Below are positions 42,805 through 51,702 of a stretch of DNA of 64,000 nucleotides, piece by piece; position 1 is the stretch's first letter, and every line of letters starts with the position of its first letter. The stretch comes from Oceanospirillaceae bacterium. GTDB taxonomy: Bacteria > Pseudomonadota > Gammaproteobacteria > Pseudomonadales > Oceanobacteraceae. The stretch is taken from positions 1 through 64,000 of the forward strand of contig PBNY01000025.1 of assembly GCA_002723385.1 (NCBI GenBank), given 5' to 3'. A model generated the notes under the pieces. That model was not told the origin of the DNA. It saw nothing but the letters and a program-made list of their open reading frames with translations, and did not search any database. The translations under genes were made by a program, and so were the position numbers.

Positions 42805-44505
42805 CTATCGCTTCTGATCCGGCAAGGAACGAACTTGCCAGATGACTATTTTATCGGCTTCCAGCTGTTTGCTGGTCTGCTCCTGAGACATCTGCCCCGG
42901 AGCCAGATTCGACGCCAGCTGCAGCTGGTACTCGCCCGGCTCCAGTGCCACTCGACGAATCCGGATGTCATTAGGCAACAACAACCAGCTACGGGTTTCC
43001 GACGCCTCGGTCAGTTGGGTCGCCAGCTTGCCCGCCAGCGCCAGCAAGCTGCTGCCCTCGCCTTTCTTATCGGTCAAACCGAATGCCTGTGCAGTCAGCA
43101 ACTTCACCGCACTGCGGGTCAGCGCCTGATGCACGTCGTCGTTGGCATTGACCATACGTTCCTGAATCCCCAGCTGAGCCGGACTGGCCGCCTTGATCAT
43201 ACGGCTTGGCTGGACAGCGTTCTGACCGTTACTGGCGCTCACCGTCAAGGTCGAATCGCCCATCACTTCCGGCACCGAATAGTAGGGCACGGTAATTCTC
43301 AGTGAGGCACCCACGGCCTGATCCAGCCCCAGTTCCTGGGCAACGTTCCAGGCCGGGCCGAGTAAAATGGTCTTGGTAAACGGGTTGTAGAATTCCGGCA
43401 GATGCTGCCCATCCAGGAACGACGTCAACGCCTTGTAGATTCCCTTGTCAGCATAGAGCAGATAGAACCAGGCCAATGCGTCCCTGTCCTCAAAACCCAC
43501 ATATGGCTGCATCTGGAAGGCCCGCAAGGTCGGGTTGGCCCACAGTTCCAGACTCATTTCCTTGAGTTCGGGCGCCAGTCCCTTGTGTTCGATCACCAGC
43601 AGCTGGGCCTTGCCGTCCCAGCTCGCCAGCTCATCGCGTTTGGCTTTGGAGAGTTTCTGCTTCGCCAGTCGCGGCCATTCGGATTCATAACCTCCGGCCC
43701 GTCGCATCACCCGAACGGTGTCGAACCAGGCTTGTTCAATCATGACGGTATCGAGGCGGAATTGTTTGGCGTAACCACCTTCATAGGCTTCGGCGGATTT
43801 GCGATAGCTAATACGCGCATTATCCAGTTCGCCATTCATTTCGAAGGTCACACCGGCCAGATAATGCGACAGAGCATCATCGCGGAAGCGGAAATCATCC
43901 GTATCGATATTGCCGTTCAACTTGTTGAAGATGTTGAACACCTTGTAGGAGGTTTTCTCCTTGTCTTCGCGGCGTTCGTCGTAGTCACCCTCTTCGTCGT
44001 TAAGGCTGTTGAGGCGGATATTCATGCGGCGAATTTCAACTCGTGCCCCTTCAAGGGCATTCAGGCGTTCATCACGACGGGTTTCTTTCTGGGCAATCGC
44101 GATGTAGTTGAGGGCCTTGAAGTAGTTGAGATAGAGCTTTTCGTGGGTCGTGCCCGCGTAGGAACCCTGACGAGGATTGGAGAGCAATTCAAAGAATTCA
44201 CCGGTCAGGCTGGACGTTTCGAGATTTTCAGCGATCCGTTCAGCGTTTCCCAGCAGCCGGTTACTGCCAACGTAGTCGCCTTGCAGGTGCTTGATCACAC
44301 CCAGCTCAAGAAAGTACAACAGGCGATCGTCACCGGAATCTGACAGCGTTTTCTTTAACGACGCTTCGGAGGCGTTCCAGTCACCACGACGAACATCTTT
44401 CAGCACGTCCTGAACATCGGCACCGTAGGTGGCACAGCCCTGCACGACCACAATCGCCAGCAGGCATAACCACGTCCATCCCGACTGCAACGGATTCCTT
44501 GCCAT
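42805..44505 (-). CDS. COG3014 family lipoprotein
   Basis: This 566-residue protein has a signal ending VVQGC (about Cys24) and matches COG3014, an uncharacterised TPR-like envelope family. It has helical repeats at about 30 to 270 (ASLKKTLSDSGDDRLLYFLELGVIKHLQGDY, EKLYLNYFKALNYIAIAQ) and a beta-rich C-terminal half. The ATG at 44505 sits six bases after GGAG, the ATG at 44511 directly against it. It heads the operon with lpoB and the LPP20 gene, a grouping that recurs in vibrios and related bacteria. Confidence 0.85.
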   Translation of the reverse strand: MARNPLQSGWTWLCLLAIVVVQGCATYGADVQDVLKDVRRGDWNASEASLKKTLSDSGDDRLLYFLELGVIKHLQGDYVGSNRLLGNAERIAENLETSSLTGEFFELLSNPRQGSYAGTTHEKLYLNYFKALNYIAIAQKETRRDERLNALEGARVEIRRMNIRLNSLNDEEGDYDERREDKEKTSYKVFNIFNKLNGNIDTDDFRFRDDALSHYLAGVTFEMNGELDNARISYRKSAEAYEGGYAKQFRLDTVMIEQAWFDTVRVMRRAGGYESEWPRLAKQKLSKAKRDELASWDGKAQLLVIEHKGLAPELKEMSLELWANPTLRAFQMQPYVGFEDRDALAWFYLLYADKGIYKALTSFLDGQHLPEFYNPFTKTILLGPAWNVAQELGLDQAVGASLRITVPYYSVPEVMGDSTLTVSASNGQNAVQPSRMIKAASPAQLGIQERMVNANDDVHQALTRSAVKLLTAQAFGLTDKKGEGSSLLALAGKLATQLTEASETRSWLLLPNDIRIRRVALEPGEYQLQLASNLAPGQMSQEQTSKQLEADKIVIWQVRSLPDQKR

Positions 44506-44608
44506 CGACATCTCCAGTTCCGGAATTGAGCTAAAAATATGAGCCGCAGTCTAGCGGCCCACACGATTGGATTCCAGACGAGCCATCAGCCGCTCGTCAG
44601 GATGTGCA

Positions 44609-44875
44609 TCAGTCGTCCAGACCGATGATCTTCAGCGGTTTTTCTTCGTCATCCAGCAACACCTTGCCATCAACCGGTGTCACTCGTGTTGCCAGCTCCT
44701 GGGATTGACGATCTTCTTCGGCCTGCTCGGTGGAGGTCTGGACAAAACCACAGCTGACACATTCGCGCACTTCTTCGCCCGCGTCGTTGGTGTACATCAC
44801 CGTTTTATCCATTTCTGCACACTTGGGACAAACAGCACCGGCGATAAAGCGGCGCGGACGTTTTGGCGTGGTCAT
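44609..44875 (-). CDS. yheV: YheV family zinc-ribbon protein
   Basis: This 88-residue protein has two zinc-ribbon knuckles, CPKC (VCPKCAEMD) and CVSC (RECVSCGF), and matches YheV. The C-terminus is acidic and carries a conserved-looking KPLKIIGLDD. It starts with ATG inside the stop codon of prlC (TGATG) and is cotranscribed with it, the same order as in enteric and pseudomonad genomes. Function unknown, perhaps nucleic-acid- or protein-binding. Confidence 0.92.
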   Translation of the reverse strand: MTTPKRPRRFIAGAVCPKCAEMDKTVMYTNDAGEEVRECVSCGFVQTSTEQAEEDRQSQELATRVTPVDGKVLLDDEEKPLKIIGLDD

Positions 44876-46953
44876 CAGGCAATCTCCTCATTCACTTCAA
44901 TGCCGCAATGACGCAGCAGTGGTTCTACAGACGGTGAACGGCCCCGGAAGTTCGCAAACAGTTCGGAGGCTTCGCGGCTACCACCCTGACTGAGAATTTC
45001 GTCCAGAAAGCTCTGGCCGGTCTCGGCGTTGAAGATACCTTCTTCTTCAAAGCGGGAGAAGGCATCCGCGCTCAACACTTCCGCCCATTTATAAGAGTAA
45101 TACCCGGCAGCGTAACCACCGGCAAAAATGTGGGTGAAACCGTGCTGAAAGCGACCAAACGGCACTGTCGGCACCACAGTGACCTGAGATCGCACATCGT
45201 TCAGCAACGCCTGAACATCCAGCGGCTCGCTGCGATACTCATGGTGCAAATGGAAATCAAACAATCCAAACTCCAGCTGGCGCATGGTACCCATGGCGCT
45301 CTGGAAGTTTTTCGCCGCCAGCAGTTTATCCAGCAGCGCCTGTGGCAGCGGCTCACCCTGATGCTGGTAATGACCAGAGATAAACGCCAGTGCTTCCGGC
45401 TCATAACACCAGTTCTCCAGGAACTGGCTTGGCAGCTCGACCGCATCCCAGGCAACACCGGCGATGCCACTCACCGCCGACACGTCCATACGGGTCAGCA
45501 TGTGGTGCAGGCCATGGCCAAATTCATGGAACAGCGTGGTCAGTTCATCGTGAGTCAGCAACGCAGGCTGATCGCCAACCGGCGGCGTGAAGTTACACAC
45601 CAGATAGGCCACTGGCAATTGCACTCCAGAATCCGCCAGACGACGGGTTCGACACACATCCATCCAGGCACCACCACGCTTTTTCTCGCGGGCGTACAAA
45701 TCGAGATAGAAGGCCGCCAGCGGCTCGCCGTCTTTGGTGACATTGAAGAAACGTACGTCTGCGTGGTAGCGATCAAACTCGGTCTGTTCCTCAAACTGCA
45801 CACCAAACAGGCGTGAGACCGTCTCGAACATGCCCTTGATGACGGTATCCACCGGCAAATACGGACGAATATCTTCCTGTGAAATCGAATAACGCTGCTG
45901 ACGCAACTTCTCGGCGAAGTAGGTCACGTCCCATGGCATCAGTTCATCGGCACCAAATTCACCATCAGCCTGACACTCGTTAGCGAACTGGCTCAGCTCG
46001 GCAAATTCACGCTGTGCCTGAGGCTTGGCTTTCAGGGCCAGATCGTTGAGGAAACCGAGCACCTGATCCGCCGATTCCGCCATTTTGCTGGCAACCGAAT
46101 ATTCGGCGTAGCTTTCAAAACCCAACAGTTGCGCCATTTCATAACGCAACTGCAAAATCTCGTTCATGTTGTCGGTGTTATCGAACTTGCCAGCGTCCGG
46201 GCCTTGATCAGACGCACGTGTCACAAATGCGGTGTAGACCTCTTCGCGCAGCGAACGATTGTCGGCATACGTCATGATTGGCAGGTAAGACGGGAAATCC
46301 AGCGTCACCACATAGCCTTCCAGATTGCGCTGCAGGGCCTGCTGAGCCAACAACGACACAGCGCTGTCCGGCAATCCCGCCAGCTCGGCCTTATCAGTGA
46401 TGTGCTTGCTCCAGGACTGGGTAGCATCGAGCACGTTCTCGCTGAACTTGCTGGTCAATTCCGACAAACGCTGGCTAATCTCACTGTAACGCTCCTTCTT
46501 GTCTTGCGGCAGATCGACACCGGCCAGACGGAAATCACGCAGTGCATGCTCGATAGTGGTTTTCTGCTGCTGGTTCAGCGTCTCGAATTCGTCCGATGCC
46601 TGCAGCGCCTTATAGGCGTTGCACAAGTCGACGTTCTGGCCCAGCTCGGTGGAATACAGGCTCAGCAATGGCAAACAGGCGTTATAGGCTTCGCGCAGCT
46701 CATCCGTATTCGACACACCGTTCATATGCCCAACTGGCGACCAGGCCTGACTCAATTCGTCTTCCCACTGCTCCAGCGGAGCAACCAGAGACGCCCAGGT
46801 CGGCGTTTCACCGGATGCTTTCAGCGACGCCAGTAAACTGGCGATGCGCTCACGGTTACGATCCAGCAGCGACTCAATCGCCGGTTTTACGTGCTCCGGC
46901 AGAATGGAAGAAAACGGTGGTAACAGGTGGGATTCAAGCAGCGGATTGGACAT
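44875..46953 (-). CDS. prlC: oligopeptidase A (M3 family)
   Basis: This 692-residue cytosolic metallopeptidase degrades oligopeptides and signal-peptide remnants. The zinc site HEFGH lies in TLFHEFGHGLHHM, with the third ligand Glu downstream (about 28 residues later, in ELPSQFLENW). N-terminal MSNPLLESHLLPPFSSI matches the family; the ATG at 46953 has AAGGG eight bases upstream. A TTG nine codons earlier is unlikely. Followed immediately by yheV. Confidence 0.95.
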   Translation of the reverse strand: MSNPLLESHLLPPFSSILPEHVKPAIESLLDRNRERIASLLASLKASGETPTWASLVAPLEQWEDELSQAWSPVGHMNGVSNTDELREAYNACLPLLSLYSTELGQNVDLCNAYKALQASDEFETLNQQQKTTIEHALRDFRLAGVDLPQDKKERYSEISQRLSELTSKFSENVLDATQSWSKHITDKAELAGLPDSAVSLLAQQALQRNLEGYVVTLDFPSYLPIMTYADNRSLREEVYTAFVTRASDQGPDAGKFDNTDNMNEILQLRYEMAQLLGFESYAEYSVASKMAESADQVLGFLNDLALKAKPQAQREFAELSQFANECQADGEFGADELMPWDVTYFAEKLRQQRYSISQEDIRPYLPVDTVIKGMFETVSRLFGVQFEEQTEFDRYHADVRFFNVTKDGEPLAAFYLDLYAREKKRGGAWMDVCRTRRLADSGVQLPVAYLVCNFTPPVGDQPALLTHDELTTLFHEFGHGLHHMLTRMDVSAVSGIAGVAWDAVELPSQFLENWCYEPEALAFISGHYQHQGEPLPQALLDKLLAAKNFQSAMGTMRQLEFGLFDFHLHHEYRSEPLDVQALLNDVRSQVTVVPTVPFGRFQHGFTHIFAGGYAAGYYSYKWAEVLSADAFSRFEEEGIFNAETGQSFLDEILSQGGSREASELFANFRGRSPSVEPLLRHCGIEVNEEIA

Positions 46954-47338
46954 ACGGCAGACCCTTGCAAGTGAGGACAAAGAGTGAGGGGTTGAGAAAC
47001 CAGTTGATCGAGTATTTGGGCAAGCGTTCCGGAATTCAAGCGTGGCAAACAGGAGGGTTCGGCCAGGGACGACCAGCCTCGCCGGGATGCATCAGTTTCG
47101 CAGGGCGTAATAGCGCAGCGTATCGCACCATTCGATTTTGATGAATTACGTTCACGCTCCTGGCATAAAGTACTTTTGGCTCAAAAGGTGTAGTTAACAC
47201 AGGGGAGAATCTTTCATCGCTGGCGGCGGTTATTAAATGCGTTGCGTTTTTATGAACGAGCTATATGCTTATCAGCAATCCTTCGTTTTGTCATTTATCC
47301 TTGATAGCTGGCTTAGCGCTCACTATTTGAGGCGGCCA
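46954..47338. other. intergenic region, 385 bp
   Basis: No gene is supported here. It contains a short palindrome CTTTTG GCT CAAAAG at 47173 to 47187, a CATAAA that could be a -10 near 47164, and, from about 47140, a switch to A/T-rich sequence that continues into the methyltransferase gene. It separates prlC (leftward) from the methyltransferase (rightward), so it holds both promoters. Confidence 0.6.
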
Positions 47339-48004
47339 ATGACAAATATACGTTTATGCTACCAAACTATTGAGTTTGGCAAGATCGACATTCACCTTTG
47401 CACGCTACGAAACCGACAAGAATTTCACGACCCAGACGGAGAGGCGGAGCGTTTCGGAATTAATTCCGCAACCTGGCCAATATTCGGATTAATATGGCCC
47501 TCAGGCATAGTACTTGCCAACCACATGGCTCGATTTGACACTAGCTCAAAACGCATTTTAGAAATCGGGTGTGGAACCGCCATAACAAGTCTATTACTAA
47601 ACAAGCGGCACGATGATATTACTGCAACAGACCACCACCCTGAAGCAGGCAGATTTCTGGACAGAAATACCGATCTCAACCATGATGAAAAAATATCGTT
47701 TGTTAGGGCTGACTGGGCAGGAGAAAATACAGAACTTGGATTGTTCGATCTTATCATTGGAAGTGATCTCCTTTATGAGGACGAACATATCGAACTCGTT
47801 GGAAATTTTATAAATAGGCATGCCAAACAAGAGTGCGAGGTTATAATCGTAGATCCAGGGCGGGGAAGAAAAAATAAACTTTCAAAGAAAATGGAAAGTT
47901 TTGGTTACACATCATCGCACTTCAAGCCGACTGATACCGATTATCTGGATAAATCATTCAACGGCTATATATTGAATTTTGAACGATCTACGCAGAGTAT
48001 TTAA
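47339..48004 (+). CDS. class I SAM-dependent methyltransferase (methyltransferase-16-like)
   Basis: This 221-residue methyltransferase has motif I LEIGCGTAITSLLL at about residues 75 to 88, acidic loop ATDHHPEA, and motif DWAGENTELGLFDLIIGSDLLYE near 122 to 145. The pattern resembles the protein-lysine methyltransferase family 16. The ATG at 47339 has GAGG nine bases upstream; the ORF extension to 47237 is A/T-rich noncoding-like sequence. Base composition and codon use (many A/T-ending codons, ATA) differ from all neighbours, pointing to horizontal transfer. Target unknown. Confidence 0.82.
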   Translation: MTNIRLCYQTIEFGKIDIHLCTLRNRQEFHDPDGEAERFGINSATWPIFGLIWPSGIVLANHMARFDTSSKRILEIGCGTAITSLLLNKRHDDITATDHHPEAGRFLDRNTDLNHDEKISFVRADWAGENTELGLFDLIIGSDLLYEDEHIELVGNFINRHAKQECEVIIVDPGRGRKNKLSKKMESFGYTSSHFKPTDTDYLDKSFNGYILNFERSTQSI

Positions 48005-48269
48005 AACCAATTCAAACTCCATAAAAGCGTGCCAGACTGGAGTTTCCCGTATTGTAGTGAACAATACCTGAATTGTTCCGCTAGCTATAGGTTATCCAGC
48101 CCATTGTATTTTTCCTTAATCGATATTGGGTTGGACATCTCACCTGAAAATTGTACCCGTCTAGCAGCGCTTTATCGTCCATGCCGGTGTTTGATCACAA
48201 TGCCGCTGGCTTTTCAGCGCTTTTTCGGAAGAATAGCCCACCCAGACAACCTTTAAGGATCGATTCAAC

Positions 48270-48560
48270 ATGCCTTGGTTTATCAACGCTTTCTTCGCCA
48301 TTTACATCGGCTTTGCCCTGTTTCTGTTGCTCCGCACACTGTGGTTGGCCAGTAGCAGCGAGCGCATCGATACCTATTTGCGGGAGAGCAAAAAGGGGCA
48401 GAAGTGGCTCGAACAGTACGGTTATGACAAGTCGCTGGCGATGTTCAAGAAGATTGGTATTCCGGTCGGTATCATCGCTCCAATCCTGTTCATTGGTGTT
48501 GGCATTGGTATGTACATGCTGATCTATCAGGCGATCAGTTCCGGTCAGGCACAGTTTTAA
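48270..48560 (+). CDS. small two-helix membrane protein
   Basis: This 96-residue protein has two membrane helices at about residues 4 to 25 and 63 to 88, with a 35-residue charged loop (SSERIDTYLRESKKGQKWLEQYGYDKSLAMFKKI) between them. AAGGA precedes the ATG. It ends before a hairpin terminator and is convergent with the response regulator gene. No family recognised; the 265 bp upstream hold no other gene. Confidence 0.75.
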   Translation: MPWFINAFFAIYIGFALFLLLRTLWLASSSERIDTYLRESKKGQKWLEQYGYDKSLAMFKKIGIPVGIIAPILFIGVGIGMYMLIYQAISSGQAQF

Positions 48561-48588
48561 GCAGGCGTTTTCTTTCGGTACGGATGTC

Positions 48589-48618
48589 GGGGGATGATGT
48601 TCATTCCCCTGGCTTTTT
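48589..48618 (+). terminator. terminator after the small membrane protein gene
   Basis: GGGGGATGA and TCATTCCCC form a 9-bp stem with one G-U pair and loop TGT, followed by TGGC and five T residues. Confidence 0.7.
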
Positions 48619-49247
48619 CAAAGCCCCTGCTCCATCACAAACCGTGCGGCTTCGGCACGGGAGTGGATTTTGAGCTTGCGGTAGGCTTCCTTGATGTAAC
48701 CGTTGACGGTGTGCGGGCTGAGTTCCATGGCTTTGGCGGTTTCCTTGACGGTGTAACCTCGGGAGATGAGTTTCAGCGTTTCCTGTTCTCGCGGCGCCAG
48801 CCGTTCAAAGTCGGAGTGAGCGGCCTGTTCGGCGGGCTGGAAGAACTGCATCATGCGCTGGGCAACCGCTGGTGACAGCGGTGGTTTGCCGTCAATAATG
48901 CCTTGCAGACAGCTTTTCAGTTCGGATTCTGGCTGGTCTTTCAGCAGGTAACCATCGGCTCCGACGCGCAGTGAGCTGAACAGCGATTCGTCGTCATCGA
49001 AGCTGGTCAGCACCACACAACGGGTTTCTGGCATCGAAGCTTTGACTCTGGCAATCAATTCCTGGCCCTTGCCGTCGGGCAGGTTGAGATCCACCATGAT
49101 CAGCTGGGGATGCAACCCAAGGTGAGGTTCGCAGCTTTCCAGTGAATGCGCGGTGTGAATCATCGCATTCGGGAATATCGCATTCAGCAACGAACAAACC
49201 CACTCCTGCACCGAGGGATGATCTTCCAGCACCAGTATCCGCTTCAT
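48618..49247 (-). CDS. NarL/LuxR-type response regulator
   Basis: This 209-residue regulator has a receiver domain (1 to about 120) with acidic pocket Glu8/Asp9, phospho-acceptor Asp53 (IMVDLNLPDGKG), Thr near 81 and Lys near 103. The C-terminal LuxR helix-turn-helix (about 150 to 205) reads LAPREQETLKLISRGYTVKETAKAMELSPHTVNGYIKEAYRKL. It is 54 bases downstream of the histidine kinase gene on the same strand, so the two form a two-component system. The target may include the divergent lipoprotein gene at 51703 (inference). Confidence 0.93.
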   Translation of the reverse strand: MKRILVLEDHPSVQEWVCSLLNAIFPNAMIHTAHSLESCEPHLGLHPQLIMVDLNLPDGKGQELIARVKASMPETRCVVLTSFDDDESLFSSLRVGADGYLLKDQPESELKSCLQGIIDGKPPLSPAVAQRMMQFFQPAEQAAHSDFERLAPREQETLKLISRGYTVKETAKAMELSPHTVNGYIKEAYRKLKIHSRAEAARFVMEQGL

Positions 49248-49301
49248 ATCACTGCACCTTTTTTACAACGTCGACTGCTTCCAGGTACGACTTCGGTTTC
49301 T

Positions 49302-51461
49302 TCAAAGCGGCACTCGAATCCTCAGTGCCACGCGGTCGTCCGTCAGCGAACGCCATTCGATACTGCCTTGCAGCTGCTCCGCCCGCTGCACCAGGTGATT
49401 CATCCCTCTGCCCTTGCGCCAGCGTTCGGGCGGTTGGTCAACGCCATCGTGCTCCAGACACGCCATCAGGTCATTGCCATCCAGGTGAATGCGAATATCC
49501 ACCGCCTGAGCCTGACTGTGGCGCACCGCATTGACCAACCCTTCTCGCAGCATCTGACCGATGTTCAGCCGCTGAAGCCCGTTCAGCTGCTGTTCCGTCT
49601 GATATAACACATCGTCGATATCGAATCTGAGCTCCACATCGTCTTCCGCCACCAGCCGATTCAGAATCGTGCGCCAGTTGACCACACTCTGGGACAACAG
49701 CGTCGGGCCGGTATCCAGCGACGACAGAATGTCTCGCAGTTCACTCCAGGCGTAACGCCCCATTTGGCGGATACGGCTGTCTCTGGATTGCTGGATGATG
49801 GCGAGCAGGTAACCACCCAGCGAGTCGTGCATATCCTGACGAATGCGTTCCCGCTCCAGCCGTCGGCCTTCCTGACGGGCGTCACTGGATTCCAGCGCCT
49901 GCTCGAACAGATGCATCATCGAACGGGTGATTGATACATCCGAACTATTGAACAGGCGCTTGCCGGAATCCGCATGGGTCAACTCCAGCGTGCCATGCTG
50001 TTGCGGCAGCGGGATATACAACTTCAGGCCTTCTTCGGCGATGCAGACATCCGGGTGTTGGGTTTCCAGCAGGCGTTTTTCCAACGGCGAAAACACGCTC
50101 TGGAAGCATTGCTGAATATTGCCGAGGATTTCGCTCTGACTGCTGGTTCCGGAAACCGCCGCCACCAGGTCTGGTAACGTGGCGTCCAGCGACAGGCGAT
50201 ATTTGCGCAGGATGTGATGAATCAGAAACTGGCGTACCGGGAAATACATCCAGCCAGCAGCGGCCAGTGCAATCCAGGTCGCCTGTTGATAGGTCACATC
50301 CAGCAACGCCAGAATGGCGATATCCAGCACCACGATGATGGCCCCCGAGAGCAGCCAGAGTCCGGCTTCAAACCACCAGCGTCCGAGGTCAAACAGGCGG
50401 TATCGCGCCACACCAACCGCCAGAGAGATGTAAATACTCAGAAACAGGGTGAAGGCGATGCTCTGCGACATCAGCGGCTCGTAGCCAAGCATGGGTGGCA
50501 GAAAAATCACCATCACAAAACTCGACGCCCCCACCACCATGGTCAGCAGGAACCAGGTCACGGCCATGCGATTGGCCGGTTGTCCAGCGGTACGGCGCCA
50601 GTGGAAAACAATCAGCACCAACGTAATGAACACCAGCAGAATCGGCACCAGTCGAACCGTCCAGTTGAAGCTCGGCACCCATTGCAGAGTGTTCAGCAAC
50701 CAGATCAGCATCATGGTCAGATACGACCAGCGCACGAATGGCCGCTGACTCAGGGGCGTTGGGAACAACCAGACCAACGATAGAATCGCTGCTGCAAACA
50801 GAAACAGCCCGAAGTGATCGAGAACCGAGAGAACGTGAAAAAAGCCTCCGTCCATGGCCAGTGGCCGGGTGCTGTAGAGCGCTGCGGGCAAGATCACCAC
50901 CAGTAATGCCAGCCCCAGCATGCAATATTGACTCACCGCCGGATCGCCACGGCGGAATATCCACAGCAGCAGCGCCACCAGCATGGCAATGTCCGCCACT
51001 GCCAACTGCAACCAGAATGCGCCCGGCAGATCGCTCCAGTGACGACTGGCAACGGCTTCGGTCAGTACCTCGCCACGATCGGTCAACAGCAAGACTTGCG
51101 GTTGCTGCAGCATTTGACTGATCTCGGTCTGACGCTCGAACAGGCGGTTGTAGTCGTCAAACCAGGTCAGAAAATCCGGTTCTTCAACCAGATCGTTGCG
51201 CTCCAGCGGATACCAGTCGATCGCGTCATGACCGGCAGAGTCCGGCAAGGCTGTATTCAACAAAACAGGGGCCGGTAAAGCCATCGCCTGAATCACCCAG
51301 GACTGCTGGTCACGTTGATACACCAGCCCGGTTTCCGTCTGCTGCCACTCGCCCAGTAGCGCAGGCAACGACTGTGCAATCAACACGCACACCAGATTCA
51401 ACAATAACAGCACACCGACACCGAAGGATGTCAGGCGTGAAGGCGTAACAGACAACGGCAT
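49302..51461 (-). CDS. membrane sensor histidine kinase (HisKA_3-like)
   Basis: This 719-residue kinase has an N-terminal helix (about 12 to 34), a periplasmic domain of about 115 residues, then eight or so membrane helices (about 150 to 420), a cytoplasmic linker with a GAF-like stretch, the phospho-acceptor His545 (ERIRQDMHDSLGGYLL) and a HATPase domain (NAVRHS, GMNHLVQRAEQL). The H-box departs from the usual RxLHD form, reading RQDMHDSLGG. The ATG at 51461 has GGAG seven bases upstream. It pairs with the downstream response regulator. Confidence 0.88.
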   Translation of the reverse strand: MPLSVTPSRLTSFGVGVLLLLNLVCVLIAQSLPALLGEWQQTETGLVYQRDQQSWVIQAMALPAPVLLNTALPDSAGHDAIDWYPLERNDLVEEPDFLTWFDDYNRLFERQTEISQMLQQPQVLLLTDRGEVLTEAVASRHWSDLPGAFWLQLAVADIAMLVALLLWIFRRGDPAVSQYCMLGLALLVVILPAALYSTRPLAMDGGFFHVLSVLDHFGLFLFAAAILSLVWLFPTPLSQRPFVRWSYLTMMLIWLLNTLQWVPSFNWTVRLVPILLVFITLVLIVFHWRRTAGQPANRMAVTWFLLTMVVGASSFVMVIFLPPMLGYEPLMSQSIAFTLFLSIYISLAVGVARYRLFDLGRWWFEAGLWLLSGAIIVVLDIAILALLDVTYQQATWIALAAAGWMYFPVRQFLIHHILRKYRLSLDATLPDLVAAVSGTSSQSEILGNIQQCFQSVFSPLEKRLLETQHPDVCIAEEGLKLYIPLPQQHGTLELTHADSGKRLFNSSDVSITRSMMHLFEQALESSDARQEGRRLERERIRQDMHDSLGGYLLAIIQQSRDSRIRQMGRYAWSELRDILSSLDTGPTLLSQSVVNWRTILNRLVAEDDVELRFDIDDVLYQTEQQLNGLQRLNIGQMLREGLVNAVRHSQAQAVDIRIHLDGNDLMACLEHDGVDQPPERWRKGRGMNHLVQRAEQLQGSIEWRSLTDDRVALRIRVPL

Positions 51462-51533
51462 CACCCGGCTCCAGACTCACTTGAGAAACAGCACAAATCG
51501 ACAGGCTTATAGCAGCATAGCCAACCTCTGCTA

Positions 51534-51590
51534 CCCCTTGAATACGGGGGATTGGCCAATTTTTTCCTTTATTGACACCCCTGTTCGGGG
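51534..51590. promoter_or_regulatory. two GC-rich dyads in the kinase/lipoprotein intergenic region
   Basis: CCCC (51534 to 51537) and GGGG (51546 to 51549) around TTGAATAC, and CCCC (51578 to 51581) and GGGG (51587 to 51590) around TGTTC, are spaced 44 bp apart in the 241-bp divergent region. TTGACA at 51572 to 51577 touches the second dyad. They could be operators for the two-component regulator. Confidence 0.35.
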
Positions 51591-51702
51591 GGCGGTCTGA
51601 ATGCCCCGGATTCGTATCCTATTGATAACAAACATCAAGTTTTCACTTCGCCTTTGAGGCGGCGGACTGGATTGAACAGATCCAAACGAACCGGGGGATA
51701 TC

